Shown here: in pieces, positions 1 to 7,888 of the stretch
Numbering within the stretch: position 1 is the stretch's first letter
Layout of the letters: each line of letters begins with the position of its first letter
Assembly (NCBI GenBank): GCA_959604355.1
Contig: CAUHAO010000003.1
Coordinates: 1 to 64,000 of the forward strand
Source of the DNA: an uncultured Eubacteriales bacterium
Lineage (GTDB): Bacteria; Bacillota; Clostridia; Oscillospirales; UBA644
Direction of reading: 5' to 3'
DNA: 64,000 nt
The notes under the pieces: generated by a model
Seen by the model: the letters and a program-made list of their open reading frames with translations, nothing else
Database searches by the model: none
Told to the model about the DNA's origin: nothing
Program-made: the position numbers and the translations under genes

Positions 1-45
1 CGCGGCGGACAGCGTCCGCGATTGCTGTGAAACAGGAATCTCTGC
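1..45 (-). ncRNA. Partial copy of the four-way-junction repeat RNA (cut by window edge)
   Basis: Read on the minus strand this is the 5' part of the element found twice at 26264-26494. It has the 5' closing strand GCAGAGA (45-39), a first hairpin (38-22) with the same TTTCA loop, a second hairpin (19-5) with the same GCT loop, and the CGCG start of the third hairpin at the edge. Compared with the other copies, the second stem changes from GCGGGC/GCCCGC to GCGGAC/GTCCGC, a compensatory change. The first stem has one compensatory pair (T-A to C-G) and one mismatch. The rest lies outside the window. Confidence 0.55.
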
Positions 46-49
46 GTAT

Positions 50-78
50 ATTATAACACATATTGCCTACCTTATCAA
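50..78 (-). promoter_or_regulatory. Sigma-A promoter of the partial repeat RNA
   Basis: On the minus strand there is TTGATA (78-73), a 17-base spacer and TATAAT (55-50), ending five bases before the GCAGAGA that opens the RNA. The same arrangement precedes the copy at 26264. Confidence 0.6.
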
Positions 79-139
79 TAGGTTTTATAAGATTTTTTTG
101 AAAAAAATAAGAAGGCAGAAAAACCGCCTTCTTGTTTGG

Positions 140-577
140 TTAAATATTGTAATCGTTACCGATACTTGACTTGCGATTGTCAAGGATATCCTGCAATGTA
201 ATACCGTTTAAATACTCATCCACGATCTTCTGAAGTCCAGCCCAGATAGGAAGTGTTGCACACTCTGCACGGCGCGGGCAGGTGTTGACGCTGCCTTCCA
301 GACACGAAACCGGAGCCATGCTGCCTTCGGTGGCACGCAGAATTTCACCGACAGTGTATTCATCCGGCTTTTTTATCAGACGGTAGCCGCCGCCGGAACC
401 GCGTGATGTTTGCAGAAATCCGGAACGGTTCAGCACAGGGATAATCTGCTCCAAATATTTCTTGGAAATATCCTGCCGTTCGGCAATATCTTTAAGAGCA
501 ACAAAATCCTCGTTTTTATGTTCGGCAAGATCTATCATCATTCGGAGTGCATAGCGTCCTCGTGTAGAAATCATCAT
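140..577 (-). CDS. Rrf2 family transcriptional regulator
   Basis: This is a 145-residue protein with the Rrf2 winged-helix N terminus (STRGRYALRMMIDLA at residues 4-18) and the wing region with SRGSGGGYRL near residue 60. Three cysteines around residues 92-106 are spaced C-x7-C-x5-C, close to the Fe-S cluster ligands of IscR-type members, so iron-sulfur or redox sensing is possible. Length is normal for the family. The outer of two tandem ATGs (577) is used, with an AAGGATGG ribosome site just upstream. No isc or suf genes are adjacent in the window, so the target cannot be named. Rrf2 membership is secure; IscR-like function is inference. Confidence 0.85.
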   Translation of the reverse strand: MMISTRGRYALRMMIDLAEHKNEDFVALKDIAERQDISKKYLEQIIPVLNRSGFLQTSRGSGGGYRLIKKPDEYTVGEILRATEGSMAPVSCLEGSVNTCPRRAECATLPIWAGLQKIVDEYLNGITLQDILDNRKSSIGNDYNI

Positions 578-603
578 ATATACACCATCCTTTCAATAAT
601 ACT

Positions 604-632
604 ATTATACCATAGGTTTTGTAAGTTTTCAA
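604..632 (-). promoter_or_regulatory. Promoter of the Rrf2 gene
   Basis: On the minus strand TTGAAA (632-627), a 17-base spacer and TATAAT (609-604) lie about 27 bases before the start codon. No clear dyad operator was seen in it. Confidence 0.7.
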
Positions 633-970
633 GGGGGGACACATTAGTTTAACATTTTTTTGTTGAGGCATTTTGAATGCGGGACAATCATTGTCTTCTC
701 TTGATAGTATGATATATGTAATAATCCGTACTGCTTTCATTATATCAATAGATTGTTAATCCGTGCCGGTTTTACAGGGCAAAAATTGTGTTTTCTTATA
801 GTCTTTTTTATAATGACAGAACATAAAAACGCAAAAAGCAGATAGCCGCCAAAATACATTGGTTTCTACCTGCTCTTTACTTGCTTCATACCTTAAAAAG
901 GTTTTTCAAAATACCGTCTTATGCGGCTGTGTCATTGGGAAGTTGGTTATATATCTGGATATATCCGGTT
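633..970. other. Intergenic region, no gene recognised
   Basis: AT-rich spacer between the Rrf2 promoter and the end of the exported-protein gene. Apart from a weak minus-strand terminator near 838-874 and a poor plus-strand promoter-like TTGTGT-17-TATAAT near 786-814, I see nothing in it. The short open frames lack ribosome sites and resemblance to known proteins. Confidence 0.5.
828..874 (-). terminator. Possible terminator of the exported-protein gene
   Basis: On the minus strand an imperfect stem (AGCAGGTAG with CTATCTGCT, one mismatch) encloses about 20 bases and is followed by TTTTTGCGTTTTT. The loop is long, so this is only a candidate. Confidence 0.35.
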
Positions 971-1798
971 TCAGTTTTCTTTTTTCTTTGAATACGATAC
1001 GGCAAAAGCATATGATACTGCGAGCAAAGCAGCTGCCGATGCCGCAAGGAGAATGTTACCGTCGGAAGTTTCGGGGTTTTTAACCTCGGGTTCGCAAGAG
1101 ACCCAATGCCACTCACCGTCGGCTCCTTTTTCGTACGTCTGGATATATACTGTGAACGCAGACGCGTATTTTTCGCCGAGAGTCCTGTCTGTCGAGGCAG
1201 AGAAATAATTGCGCTCGATGTAAAGCTCTCCGGCAAATCCGGCGCCCGGTTCTGTTTCGGCGGTTGTTTTGTAGTTGTATTCCGGAAGATTCAGTTCATC
1301 TGTTTTTTCAGCGATGCCTTCACGGACAGTCAGCGTGTTTCCTTTGAATTTATAATCAAACAAAAATCTGACGTCTGCTTTGCCTCCGGAAACAGGGTCG
1401 CATGAGAACGCCACACCGTCGGCGGAGAACACGAGTTTGTATTGCGGGTCGAAATCAAGCTCTTTGCCGTTGACATCGGGCATTTCTTTGTTGAACATTT
1501 TCTTGTATTGCGCTCGGAATTCTTCTGTTTTGACGCTTACCCCGTCAAAGACGGCGGTGTCGAGAATGGGGAGAAATTTTTTGGCGGTGTAGATGAGCTT
1601 TTCGTCGACGGAAAGCGATTCTGCGCAGACAAGTTTGTTTTCATGGACGTCCGGCGTCAAACTGTCATAAATTTTGCTTACAGAAAGCCCTTCATCGGCT
1701 GTGTCTGATTCTGCCTGCGCGTAAACAACGGCGCAGCAGGTGAACATTAACGAAATCGCCATAACAATCGCCGCGGTGCAAATAATGAATTTTTTCAT
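971..1798 (-). CDS. Exported protein with C-terminal membrane anchor, unknown function
   Basis: The protein has 275 residues. Residues 1-28 form a signal peptide (MKKF followed by a hydrophobic stretch ending AVVYAQA). The middle is hydrophilic and acidic without a domain I recognise. The end resembles a sortase-type signal: NPETSDG near residue 242, a hydrophobic segment, then SKKKEN. NPxTS/G motifs with this layout occur in clostridial surface proteins, but no sortase gene is in the window, so a plain membrane anchor is equally possible. The start has a good AAGGAG site. It stands alone between promoter-bearing spacers. Function unknown. Confidence 0.7.
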   Translation of the reverse strand: MKKFIICTAAIVMAISLMFTCCAVVYAQAESDTADEGLSVSKIYDSLTPDVHENKLVCAESLSVDEKLIYTAKKFLPILDTAVFDGVSVKTEEFRAQYKKMFNKEMPDVNGKELDFDPQYKLVFSADGVAFSCDPVSGGKADVRFLFDYKFKGNTLTVREGIAEKTDELNLPEYNYKTTAETEPGAGFAGELYIERNYFSASTDRTLGEKYASAFTVYIQTYEKGADGEWHWVSCEPEVKNPETSDGNILLAASAAALLAVSYAFAVSYSKKKEN

Positions 1799-2239
1799 GT
1801 GGTAAGTCTCCTTTAAAATATATAGTTTTATATGACTTCATTTACGAAAGGGTATAATAATTAAACAAAAGCTGTTCCCTCAAACATCTCTAATATATTT
1901 TTTCTCTCGAAATTAAACCTATATAGTTTGACGACTTTTTATTCTGTTATGCATGGTAAAAAGTCTTAGCCGGATTTTTGATTTTACACAGATTTTGATT
2001 CTGAATACCCGTAAAAGCTTCGCATTCTGTTCCCGTCCGTATCTCATATTCCTCTTTATTCGATAAGTACCAACGCTCTCTTTATCCCCAAATACTTGTA
2101 ACATTTGTAAGTTGCCGTAAATTTGCTCTGCTATATTAACTTTATCATATAAAGCTCTGTTTGTCAAGAGATATCGAGAAAAAATGTAGAGCAGAAGATG
2201 TTTTTTAGTGTGGGTTTTCGCAAAAACACATTCTTCCAC
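1799..2239. other. Intergenic region with a minus-strand promoter
   Basis: A good promoter lies on the minus strand at 2139-2167 (TTGACA, 17 bases, TAAAGT). It could make a long leader (about 340 bases) for the exported-protein gene ending at 971. An open frame of about 106 codons at 1919-2239 overlaps it but looks like no known protein, and its first codons lie upstream of the promoter. I regard it as non-coding. Confidence 0.45.
2139..2167 (-). promoter_or_regulatory. Sigma-A promoter, probably for the exported-protein gene
   Basis: TTGACA (2167-2162), a 17-base spacer and TAAAGT (2144-2139) on the minus strand. The nearest recognisable gene downstream starts at 1798. Confidence 0.55.
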
Positions 2240-2268
2240 TTGAAATCTATTTCAAAATATGGTAATAT
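2240..2268 (+). promoter_or_regulatory. Promoter of the family 3 glycoside hydrolase gene
   Basis: TTGAAA (2240-2245), 17 bases, TAATAT (2263-2268). Its position makes an upstream in-frame ATG at 2259 impossible as the start of this transcript, which supports the start at 2310. Confidence 0.55.
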
Positions 2269-2309
2269 ATCCGCAGGAAATAAAACGAAAATCGCAAGGA
2301 GATGGCATA

Positions 2310-4481
2310 ATGCATAAAGAATTTTACGAGTCGATGAGAAAGGCGAAGGCGCTTGTCGGACAAATGACGCTTACAGAGAAGGTTGCCCAGCTTTCTATGT
2401 ACGCGCCCGGAACGGCGGGAAACAACACATATAACCCGAAAGTCAAGGACGACGGCTCGGACGCGGATTATTACGGCGGCGTCGGCGCGTTTCTTTGTTA
2501 CAGCGGAAAAAAGCAGATAAAAGAGATACAGGACAAAGTTTTGCGCGACAATCCGAAGTGCGTCCCCGCGTTTTTCGCAAACGACGTCGTTCACGGTGAC
2601 CTCACGACGATGCCAACTCCGTTGGCGCAGTCCTGCTCATGGGAGCCCGAAATAACACGTGAATGCTGTGAGGTTGCGGCGCGTGAGGCATATAACAACG
2701 GTACGCGCTGGACTTTCGCGCCGATGGTGGATATCGCGCGTGACCCGCGCTGGGGCAGAATAGTCGAGGGCTTCGGCGAAGATCCGTTGCTTTGTTCCGA
2801 TTTCGCGGCGGCGTCGGTAAAAGGTTTTCAAGGTGACGAACTCGGAAAACCCGGTCATGTCATGGCGTGCATGAAGCACTTCGCGGGGTACGGCGCGTGC
2901 GAGGGCGGACGCGATTACGCAGCGGCGGAATTGTCGGAACAGGTGCTGCGCGACGTATATCTGCCGTCGTTCAAGGCAGGTCTCGACGCGGGTGCGGCAA
3001 CTTTCATGGCGTCCTTCAATACGATAAACGGTGTGCCGTCGAGCGGCAATAAAAAACTGCTTTCCGATATTCTTCGTGACGAATGGGGCTTTGAGGGCTT
3101 CGTCGTCAGCGATTACAACGGCATAACGGAAATGATAAACCACGGCTTCGCGGAAGATGAGAAAGACGCTGTGTGCAAGGCGTTCAACGCGGGACTTGAT
3201 ATGGTAATGGTAGGCAACGCGTATAACAACTACTTGCCCGAACTCGTCGAAGAGGGCAAGGTCAGCGAGGAAAAGATAACTCACAGCGCGGAAATAGTCG
3301 TCGCGTTCAAATATTTGCTCGGACTCATGGACGATCCTGAAATAAATGAGGATATGTCGATGTATCTCTGTCCCGAACACAGGGCGGTCGCACTCAAGGC
3401 AGCGGAAAACTGTATCGTTTTGCTTGAAAATAACGGAATTCTGCCTCTTAAACCCGAAACCTGCAGCGGTAAGACTATTGCGGTTGTCGGGCCTATCGCG
3501 GACGACAGGGAAGAGGTACTCGGCTCATGGGCGGGCAGAGACGATGAACAGTACACGGTCTCCGTTCTCGACGCTATTAAAGAGGTTTACGGTGAATATG
3601 CGACGGTAAACTACAAGCGCGGCGTTGATTTTGTGAAGGATGAACCGTTTGATCAGAGCGCTGTTGACATGGCGGCGAAAGCGGATATCATCATCGCCGT
3701 AATGGGCGAACCCAGATGGATCACGGGCGAGGCGGCATCACAGAGCGTAATTGACGTGAAAGGACGACAGAACGATTTTATCAGGGCTCTGCGCGCTACC
3801 GGAAAACCCATCATCACGCTTTTCTCCGGCGGTAGACCGACGATACTTAATGATATGAAAGAATCATCCGACGCGCTCATGCTTATCTGGCAGGGCGGCA
3901 CGGAGGCGGGACACGCGGCGGTCAATGTTCTCACGGGCAAGCATAATCCGTCGGGACGTCTTACGACATCCTTTCCCGCACACTGCGGACAGATACCTGT
4001 CAACTACAATCATCTGCGAACGGGAAGACCTGCACTCGGAGAGAATCATCAAGGCTATGTCAGCAGATACAGAGATATTCCTCTTTATCCGCTTTACACG
4101 TTCGGCTACGGACTGTCTTACACGGATTTTGAGTATTCCGACATGTGCCTTTCCGCTGACAGCATGAAAGCCAACGGCAGTATCAAGGTTTCAGTAAAGG
4201 TCAGAAACGCGGGCAAATACGCGGGACACGATGTCGTCCAGCTTTATATCCGCGATATCGCGGCGAGCATCTGCCAGCCTGTCAAGGAACTCAAGGGCTA
4301 TAAGAAGATTTATCTCGAGGCGGGCGAAGTCCGCACCGTAACGTTCGATCTTTCGGCACAGAGCCTTGCGTTCACGAACGCGGAAATGAAAAAAGTCGTC
4401 GAGCCCGGTAAATTCTACGTCTGGGTTGCGCACAATTCTCTTGATGATGCGCTTCAGGCGGAATTTACCGTTGAAGAATAA
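2310..4481 (+). CDS. Glycoside hydrolase family 3 (beta-glucosidase/beta-xylosidase type)
   Basis: The protein has 723 residues and no signal peptide, so it is cytoplasmic and would hydrolyse imported oligosaccharides from the non-reducing end. It shows the usual order: a TIM-barrel N domain with DPRWGRIVEGFGEDP near residue 146 and the KHFAGYG motif, the nucleophile in VVSDYNG (Asp near residue 268), an alpha/beta sandwich domain (IVLLENNGILPL near 370), and a C-terminal fibronectin-III-like domain. The start at 2310 has AAGGAGATGGCATA before it. The SdpI-like gene follows after 62 bases, possibly in the same transcript. The sugar specificity (glucose, xylose or other) cannot be read from sequence. 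Confidence 0.93.
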   Translation: MHKEFYESMRKAKALVGQMTLTEKVAQLSMYAPGTAGNNTYNPKVKDDGSDADYYGGVGAFLCYSGKKQIKEIQDKVLRDNPKCVPAFFANDVVHGDLTTMPTPLAQSCSWEPEITRECCEVAAREAYNNGTRWTFAPMVDIARDPRWGRIVEGFGEDPLLCSDFAAASVKGFQGDELGKPGHVMACMKHFAGYGACEGGRDYAAAELSEQVLRDVYLPSFKAGLDAGAATFMASFNTINGVPSSGNKKLLSDILRDEWGFEGFVVSDYNGITEMINHGFAEDEKDAVCKAFNAGLDMVMVGNAYNNYLPELVEEGKVSEEKITHSAEIVVAFKYLLGLMDDPEINEDMSMYLCPEHRAVALKAAENCIVLLENNGILPLKPETCSGKTIAVVGPIADDREEVLGSWAGRDDEQYTVSVLDAIKEVYGEYATVNYKRGVDFVKDEPFDQSAVDMAAKADIIIAVMGEPRWITGEAASQSVIDVKGRQNDFIRALRATGKPIITLFSGGRPTILNDMKESSDALMLIWQGGTEAGHAAVNVLTGKHNPSGRLTTSFPAHCGQIPVNYNHLRTGRPALGENHQGYVSRYRDIPLYPLYTFGYGLSYTDFEYSDMCLSADSMKANGSIKVSVKVRNAGKYAGHDVVQLYIRDIAASICQPVKELKGYKKIYLEAGEVRTVTFDLSAQSLAFTNAEMKKVVEPGKFYVWVAHNSLDDALQAEFTVEE

Positions 4482-4543
4482 ACCAGATATGTGAAAAACA
4501 TATAAAAATCGAGATGAATTCCGATTCATGGAGGTGAAATCAC

Positions 4544-4924
4544 ATGTGGTTTTGGTGGTTTATGTTTGTTTGCAATATGTTATATTCTGTTGCAATGATT
4601 GTTGGCGGCCGGTTTATGTGGAAGCACTGCTCGAAAAAAATCAATTATATAGCCGGCTACAGATCAAAGCGTTCTATGATAAATAAGGATACATGGAAAT
4701 TTGCAAATGAGGATTGCGGGAAACGGTGGTGGAAAACAGGTTGGATCATGCTTGTTCCGACAGTTCTGATACAAATTCCGTTCTATGGAAAAAGCGACGA
4801 TGCTATTGGATGGATTGGGTTGGCAATATGCATAGTGGAGAGTACTGTTTTGCTAGTGTCAATTATTCCAACCGAAAGGGCCTTAAAAGCATCATTTACG
4901 GATGAAGGGGTCAGAAAGCAGTGA
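4544..4924 (+). CDS. SdpI family membrane protein
   Basis: This is a 126-residue integral membrane protein with three hydrophobic segments. The signature of the SdpI/YhfL C-terminal domain is clear: INYIAGYRSKRSMINKDTW at residues 30-48 followed by the WKFAN motif. In Bacillus, SdpI gives immunity to the killing factor SdpC, but most short family members have no known role. The start has an ideal GGAGGTGAAATCAC spacing. It follows the glycosidase gene with no promoter of its own that I can see. Confidence 0.8.
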   Translation: MWFWWFMFVCNMLYSVAMIVGGRFMWKHCSKKINYIAGYRSKRSMINKDTWKFANEDCGKRWWKTGWIMLVPTVLIQIPFYGKSDDAIGWIGLAICIVESTVLLVSIIPTERALKASFTDEGVRKQ

Positions 4925-5299
4925 ACGAGACGTCTTTCGGTTTGTAGGACTGCCATTGTAAATACCTTTAGGAGCTGAATGGCGAACTTTTATACTCTCC
5001 TGTCGGGAGTATCTTGCGTTCTTCGGAGCTTCATTTTCTGTCAGCAGAATGAACTGACAGCCTTCGAATGTTTCGTCACTCAGTTTCGTCATGGTAACCG
5101 CCACTTGCGCCGCTGATACGGCTATCTACTGCGGATATGCCGTCTGCAAACGATTCTGACAAACAGGCCACCTCCGGCAGGTTTGAAATATTAAACATAA
5201 ATACAAGCATCCGTATGACAATAATCATACGGATGCTCAGTTGCTTTTCGGACTCCGCCCGATAGCAGGGGGTATTCGTTTGCTCCTGTCCGCCGTTCA
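4925..5299. other. Intergenic region with a 12-bp inverted repeat
   Basis: Between two converging genes. It contains a perfect inverted repeat, GCATCCGTATGA (5207-5218) and TCATACGGATGC (5225-5236), with a 6-base loop and no T-tract. It may end or stabilise the cwlD transcript. Open frames on the minus strand (4892-5104, 5076-5312) resemble nothing I know and have no good ribosome sites. Confidence 0.45.
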
Positions 5300-5995
5300 T
5301 TATTCCGCACACGTTACACCGCAGAATACCGTCGCGGCAAACGCGGTGCGGTAGTCGGGCTGAGACAGCAGTGCGCAGTCGTCGGGGTTCGTCATGAAAC
5401 CGAATTCGACGAGGACGGAGGTGTTGGGTATGGTTTTGAAAATATATACCGTGTCGGGCGACATCTTCACGTCGCGCAGACGTGTTGTTAGTCCCGATTT
5501 GCCGACTGCGGCAGATATTGAGTCTGCAAGCGCCTTGCTTCGTTCCGATTTTCTGCCGTAGAACGCGGTGAAGCCCTGGTCGCGCGCCGCGCCGGAGGCG
5601 TTCATATGTACGCCGAGAAATATTGCATCTGGATTTTGCTGGCCGACCGCCGCACGTGCGACGATATCGTCATGTTTGTGAAAGCCGTCCTGGCCGTCTG
5701 TATCCGTGTCTTCGGTTCGCGTCATTATCACGTCATAACCTCCGAAGAGGAAAATATCGCGCATGCAAAGTGCCATGGCGAGGTTGATGTCTTTCTCGTT
5801 TGAGCCGTTTACCCCCGTCGCGCCGCCGTCCTGCCCGCCGTGACCCGCGTCAATGATGACTGCCGGGCGCAGCGGTGTGATATTGTTGTTTATTACCTGC
5901 GCGGACTTTCCGCTTCTTATAAAAACCGCCCATATTCCCGTTAATAAGAGAGCGAACATCAGTGCATAAGCCGCGTAAAACCGTAAAATCTTCAT
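5300..5995 (-). CDS. cwlD: N-acetylmuramoyl-L-alanine amidase, CwlD type
   Basis: This is a 231-residue amidase_3 family enzyme with one N-terminal membrane anchor (residues 5-27). The zinc ligands are visible: His in DAGHGGQDGG, Glu in NEKDINLA and His in LGVHMNAS. The catalytic Glu is in VLVEFGFMTN near the C terminus. Length and single-anchor layout match CwlD, which strips the peptide from muramic acid so that PdaA can make muramic-delta-lactam in spore cortex. A pdaA-like gene lies at 58409. A GTG at 6004 is in frame, but the ATG at 5995 has a properly spaced AGGGG and is preferred. A vegetative amidase remains possible. Confidence 0.8.
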   Translation of the reverse strand: MKILRFYAAYALMFALLLTGIWAVFIRSGKSAQVINNNITPLRPAVIIDAGHGGQDGGATGVNGSNEKDINLAMALCMRDIFLFGGYDVIMTRTEDTDTDGQDGFHKHDDIVARAAVGQQNPDAIFLGVHMNASGAARDQGFTAFYGRKSERSKALADSISAAVGKSGLTTRLRDVKMSPDTVYIFKTIPNTSVLVEFGFMTNPDDCALLSQPDYRTAFAATVFCGVTCAE

Positions 5996-6054
5996 AGGAG
6001 ACACCCCTTATATAAAAAAATCGTACATAATATCAAAAAAATACGGAACACCCC

Positions 6055-6083
6055 TTGAAATTTGCGCGGAAATGTAGTATAAT
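6055..6083 (+). promoter_or_regulatory. Promoter of efp
   Basis: TTGAAA (6055-6060), 17 bases, TATAAT (6078-6083), 43 bases before the efp start codon. Confidence 0.75.
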
Positions 6084-6125
6084 GACAAAGTAATTAAAAT
6101 GTTACTTATTTTTGGAGGTACTACA

Positions 6126-6683
6126 ATGTATTCCGCAGGCGATTTCAGAAACGGACTTACCTTCGATCTTGACGGAACAGTTTATTCCGTAGTCGAATTT
6201 CAGCACGTTAAACCCGGCAAAGGAGCTGCTTTTGTCAGAACAAAGCTCAAGAACGTTGTTACCGGCGGCGTAGTCGAAAAGACTTTCTCTCCCACAGAGA
6301 AATTCCCCGCTGCTTTTGTTGAAAGAAAAGATATGGAATATCTTTACAACGACGGCGATCTTTATTATTTCATGGATCAGGAGACCTACGAACAGGTTCC
6401 GCTTAACTCAGACGTTCTTCCCGACAACTTCAAGTTCGTCAAGGAAAACACCATCGTCAAGATCCTTTCCATAAAAGGCAAGGTGTTCAGCGTTGAGCCT
6501 CCGTTCTTTATGGATCTCGTTGTCACCGAGACCGAGCCTGCCGTCAGAGGCGATACTTCCACCAATGCGCTTAAGAGCGCTACTCTTGAAACCGGAGCGG
6601 AGATCAAAGTCCCCATGTTCATTCAGGAAGGCGAAAAGATCCGCATAGATACCAGAACCGGCGAATATATGGAACGTGCGTAA
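6126..6683 (+). CDS. efp: Elongation factor P
   Basis: The 185-residue translation factor relieves ribosome stalling at polyproline runs. It shows the three-domain EF-P layout: a KOW-like N domain with the conserved loop PGKGAAFVR (modifiable Lys near residue 32), a central OB domain, and a C-terminal domain ending IRIDTRTGEYMERA, the EF-P signature. The start at 6126 follows GGAGG at normal spacing. A longer frame to 6099 has no ribosome site. The need for EF-P is notable because the surface proteins at 9509-14936 carry long Pro/Thr repeats. A terminator follows. Confidence 0.97.
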   Translation: MYSAGDFRNGLTFDLDGTVYSVVEFQHVKPGKGAAFVRTKLKNVVTGGVVEKTFSPTEKFPAAFVERKDMEYLYNDGDLYYFMDQETYEQVPLNSDVLPDNFKFVKENTIVKILSIKGKVFSVEPPFFMDLVVTETEPAVRGDTSTNALKSATLETGAEIKVPMFIQEGEKIRIDTRTGEYMERA

Positions 6684-6710
6684 GCTTCGCGATTAATTGA
6701 ATTAAAAAAG

Positions 6711-6764
6711 AAAATCCGGTTTTATGTTAAGAGTGAAAGCTTTTATGATGAAGCCGGATTTTTT
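6711..6764 (+). terminator. Terminator after efp
   Basis: AAAATCCGGTTT (6711-6722) pairs with AAGCCGGATTTT (6751-6762), followed by TT. The 28-base loop contains a smaller hairpin. Confidence 0.6.
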
Positions 6765-6785
6765 GGTTGAAAAGAGGTTTTTTGT

Positions 6786-7208
6786 ATGAGATATACCGAT
6801 GAGGCGAGATTCCTTCTTGAACGTATCGAAGCAATCGACGCGGACAAGCCTGAAAAGGAACTGCTGGGTGTCCAGAAAAGTCTTGCACAGCTGGTTTGCA
6901 AACTTGCAGAGGAATTTGATCTGATTTGCGAGCGCATAGAAACATTAGACGAGGCTGCGGACACGATCAGCGAAGCGATACTCGATCTTCGCGATAAAGT
7001 TGATGTGAAACAGACTCAAAACAATGACAACGGAGCGGAAAAAGACGCGAAATCACTACTCGGTATCGACGATGATGACGACGATTTCGAGAATTATGTC
7101 CATTGCCCGCATTGCAATACTCTGATATTTGTTACCGATACCGATACTAAGGAACTTTCTTGCCCGTTCTGCAATGAAAAATTTACTAAAGAGGACGTAG
7201 GGCTGTGA
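6786..7208 (+). CDS. CD1247-domain zinc-ribbon protein
   Basis: This is a 140-residue cytoplasmic protein. The N-terminal part (residues 1-75) is helical and charged. A run of aspartates near residue 95 leads to a C-terminal zinc ribbon with CPHC (near 107) and CPFC (near 127). Proteins of this build, annotated as CD1247 N-terminal-domain proteins, occur in many Clostridia, often close to efp as here. No biochemical role is known to me. The stop overlaps the GTG start of the next gene, so the two are translationally coupled. Confidence 0.75.
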   Translation: MRYTDEARFLLERIEAIDADKPEKELLGVQKSLAQLVCKLAEEFDLICERIETLDEAADTISEAILDLRDKVDVKQTQNNDNGAEKDAKSLLGIDDDDDDFENYVHCPHCNTLIFVTDTDTKELSCPFCNEKFTKEDVGL

Positions 7209-7888
7209 AGGGCAATGCAGGCGGAAGAATTTCCGAAGTGAAATTACGGAAGCGTATGGCGGTCATGCTTTCGGGAATATTTATAATGGGTATAGCTGTC
7301 GCGCTGGCGCGCATTGCGGATTTCGGAACGGATCCGTGCACAACGATGAATCTCGGCGTTTCGGGGTTTATTTCGTCGCACGGCGTATACTGGCTGACAT
7401 TCGGAACGTACCAGTTGTTTTTCAACATCGCTCTGCTTGCCGTGATATTCTTTTTTGACAGGACGCTCATAGGTGCGGCAACGCTTGTGAACATGGTCTG
7501 TGTAGGCTACCTCTCCGATTTCTTTGTATATCTTTATTCCATCTTTACGTCAGGTATTCCGACACCCTTATGGCTCAGGTCGATCTTCCTTATTGTATTT
7601 GTACCGTTGGGCAGCCTTGCCTGTTCAATGTATATGTCCGCGGATCTCGGAGCCGCGCCGTATGACGGTGTGGCGCCAATGCTTGTGAAACTTTTTCACG
7701 GAAGGCTTTCTTTTCGTGCCGCAAGACTTGCAACTGATATTTTTGCAGTCGCCGTCGGGTTCCTTTTCGGTGCGACCGTGGGGATAGGAACTCTGCTGAT
7801 GGCGCTTACATCAGGACCTCTGATGCAGTTTTTTAACAAGAAGATCGAGAAGGTTTTCGTTTTAAAGTCCGATGAGAGGAGTTCGTGA
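7205..7888 (+). CDS. YczE/YitT-like integral membrane protein
   Basis: The 227-residue protein has about five hydrophobic segments and the repeated pattern seen in YczE/YyaS proteins (ADFGTDPCTTMNLGVS near residue 38 and ADLGAAPYDGVAPML near 150, two halves of an internal duplication). The function of the family is unknown; some members are linked to antibiotic or peptide production. The GTG start at 7205 overlaps the stop of the preceding gene. An ATG within the next segment (about 7257) is a less likely alternative. Its stop overlaps the start of the glycosyltransferase gene, so three genes form one tight operon. Confidence 0.75.
   Translation: MKGNAGGRISEVKLRKRMAVMLSGIFIMGIAVALARIADFGTDPCTTMNLGVSGFISSHGVYWLTFGTYQLFFNIALLAVIFFFDRTLIGAATLVNMVCVGYLSDFFVYLYSIFTSGIPTPLWLRSIFLIVFVPLGSLACSMYMSADLGAAPYDGVAPMLVKLFHGRLSFRAARLATDIFAVAVGFLFGATVGIGTLLMALTSGPLMQFFNKKIEKVFVLKSDERSS

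Noticed and set aside
1919..2239. 106-codon minus-strand open frame
   Set aside because: Its first codons lie upstream of the only good promoter (2139-2167), it has no ribosome site and no family resemblance.
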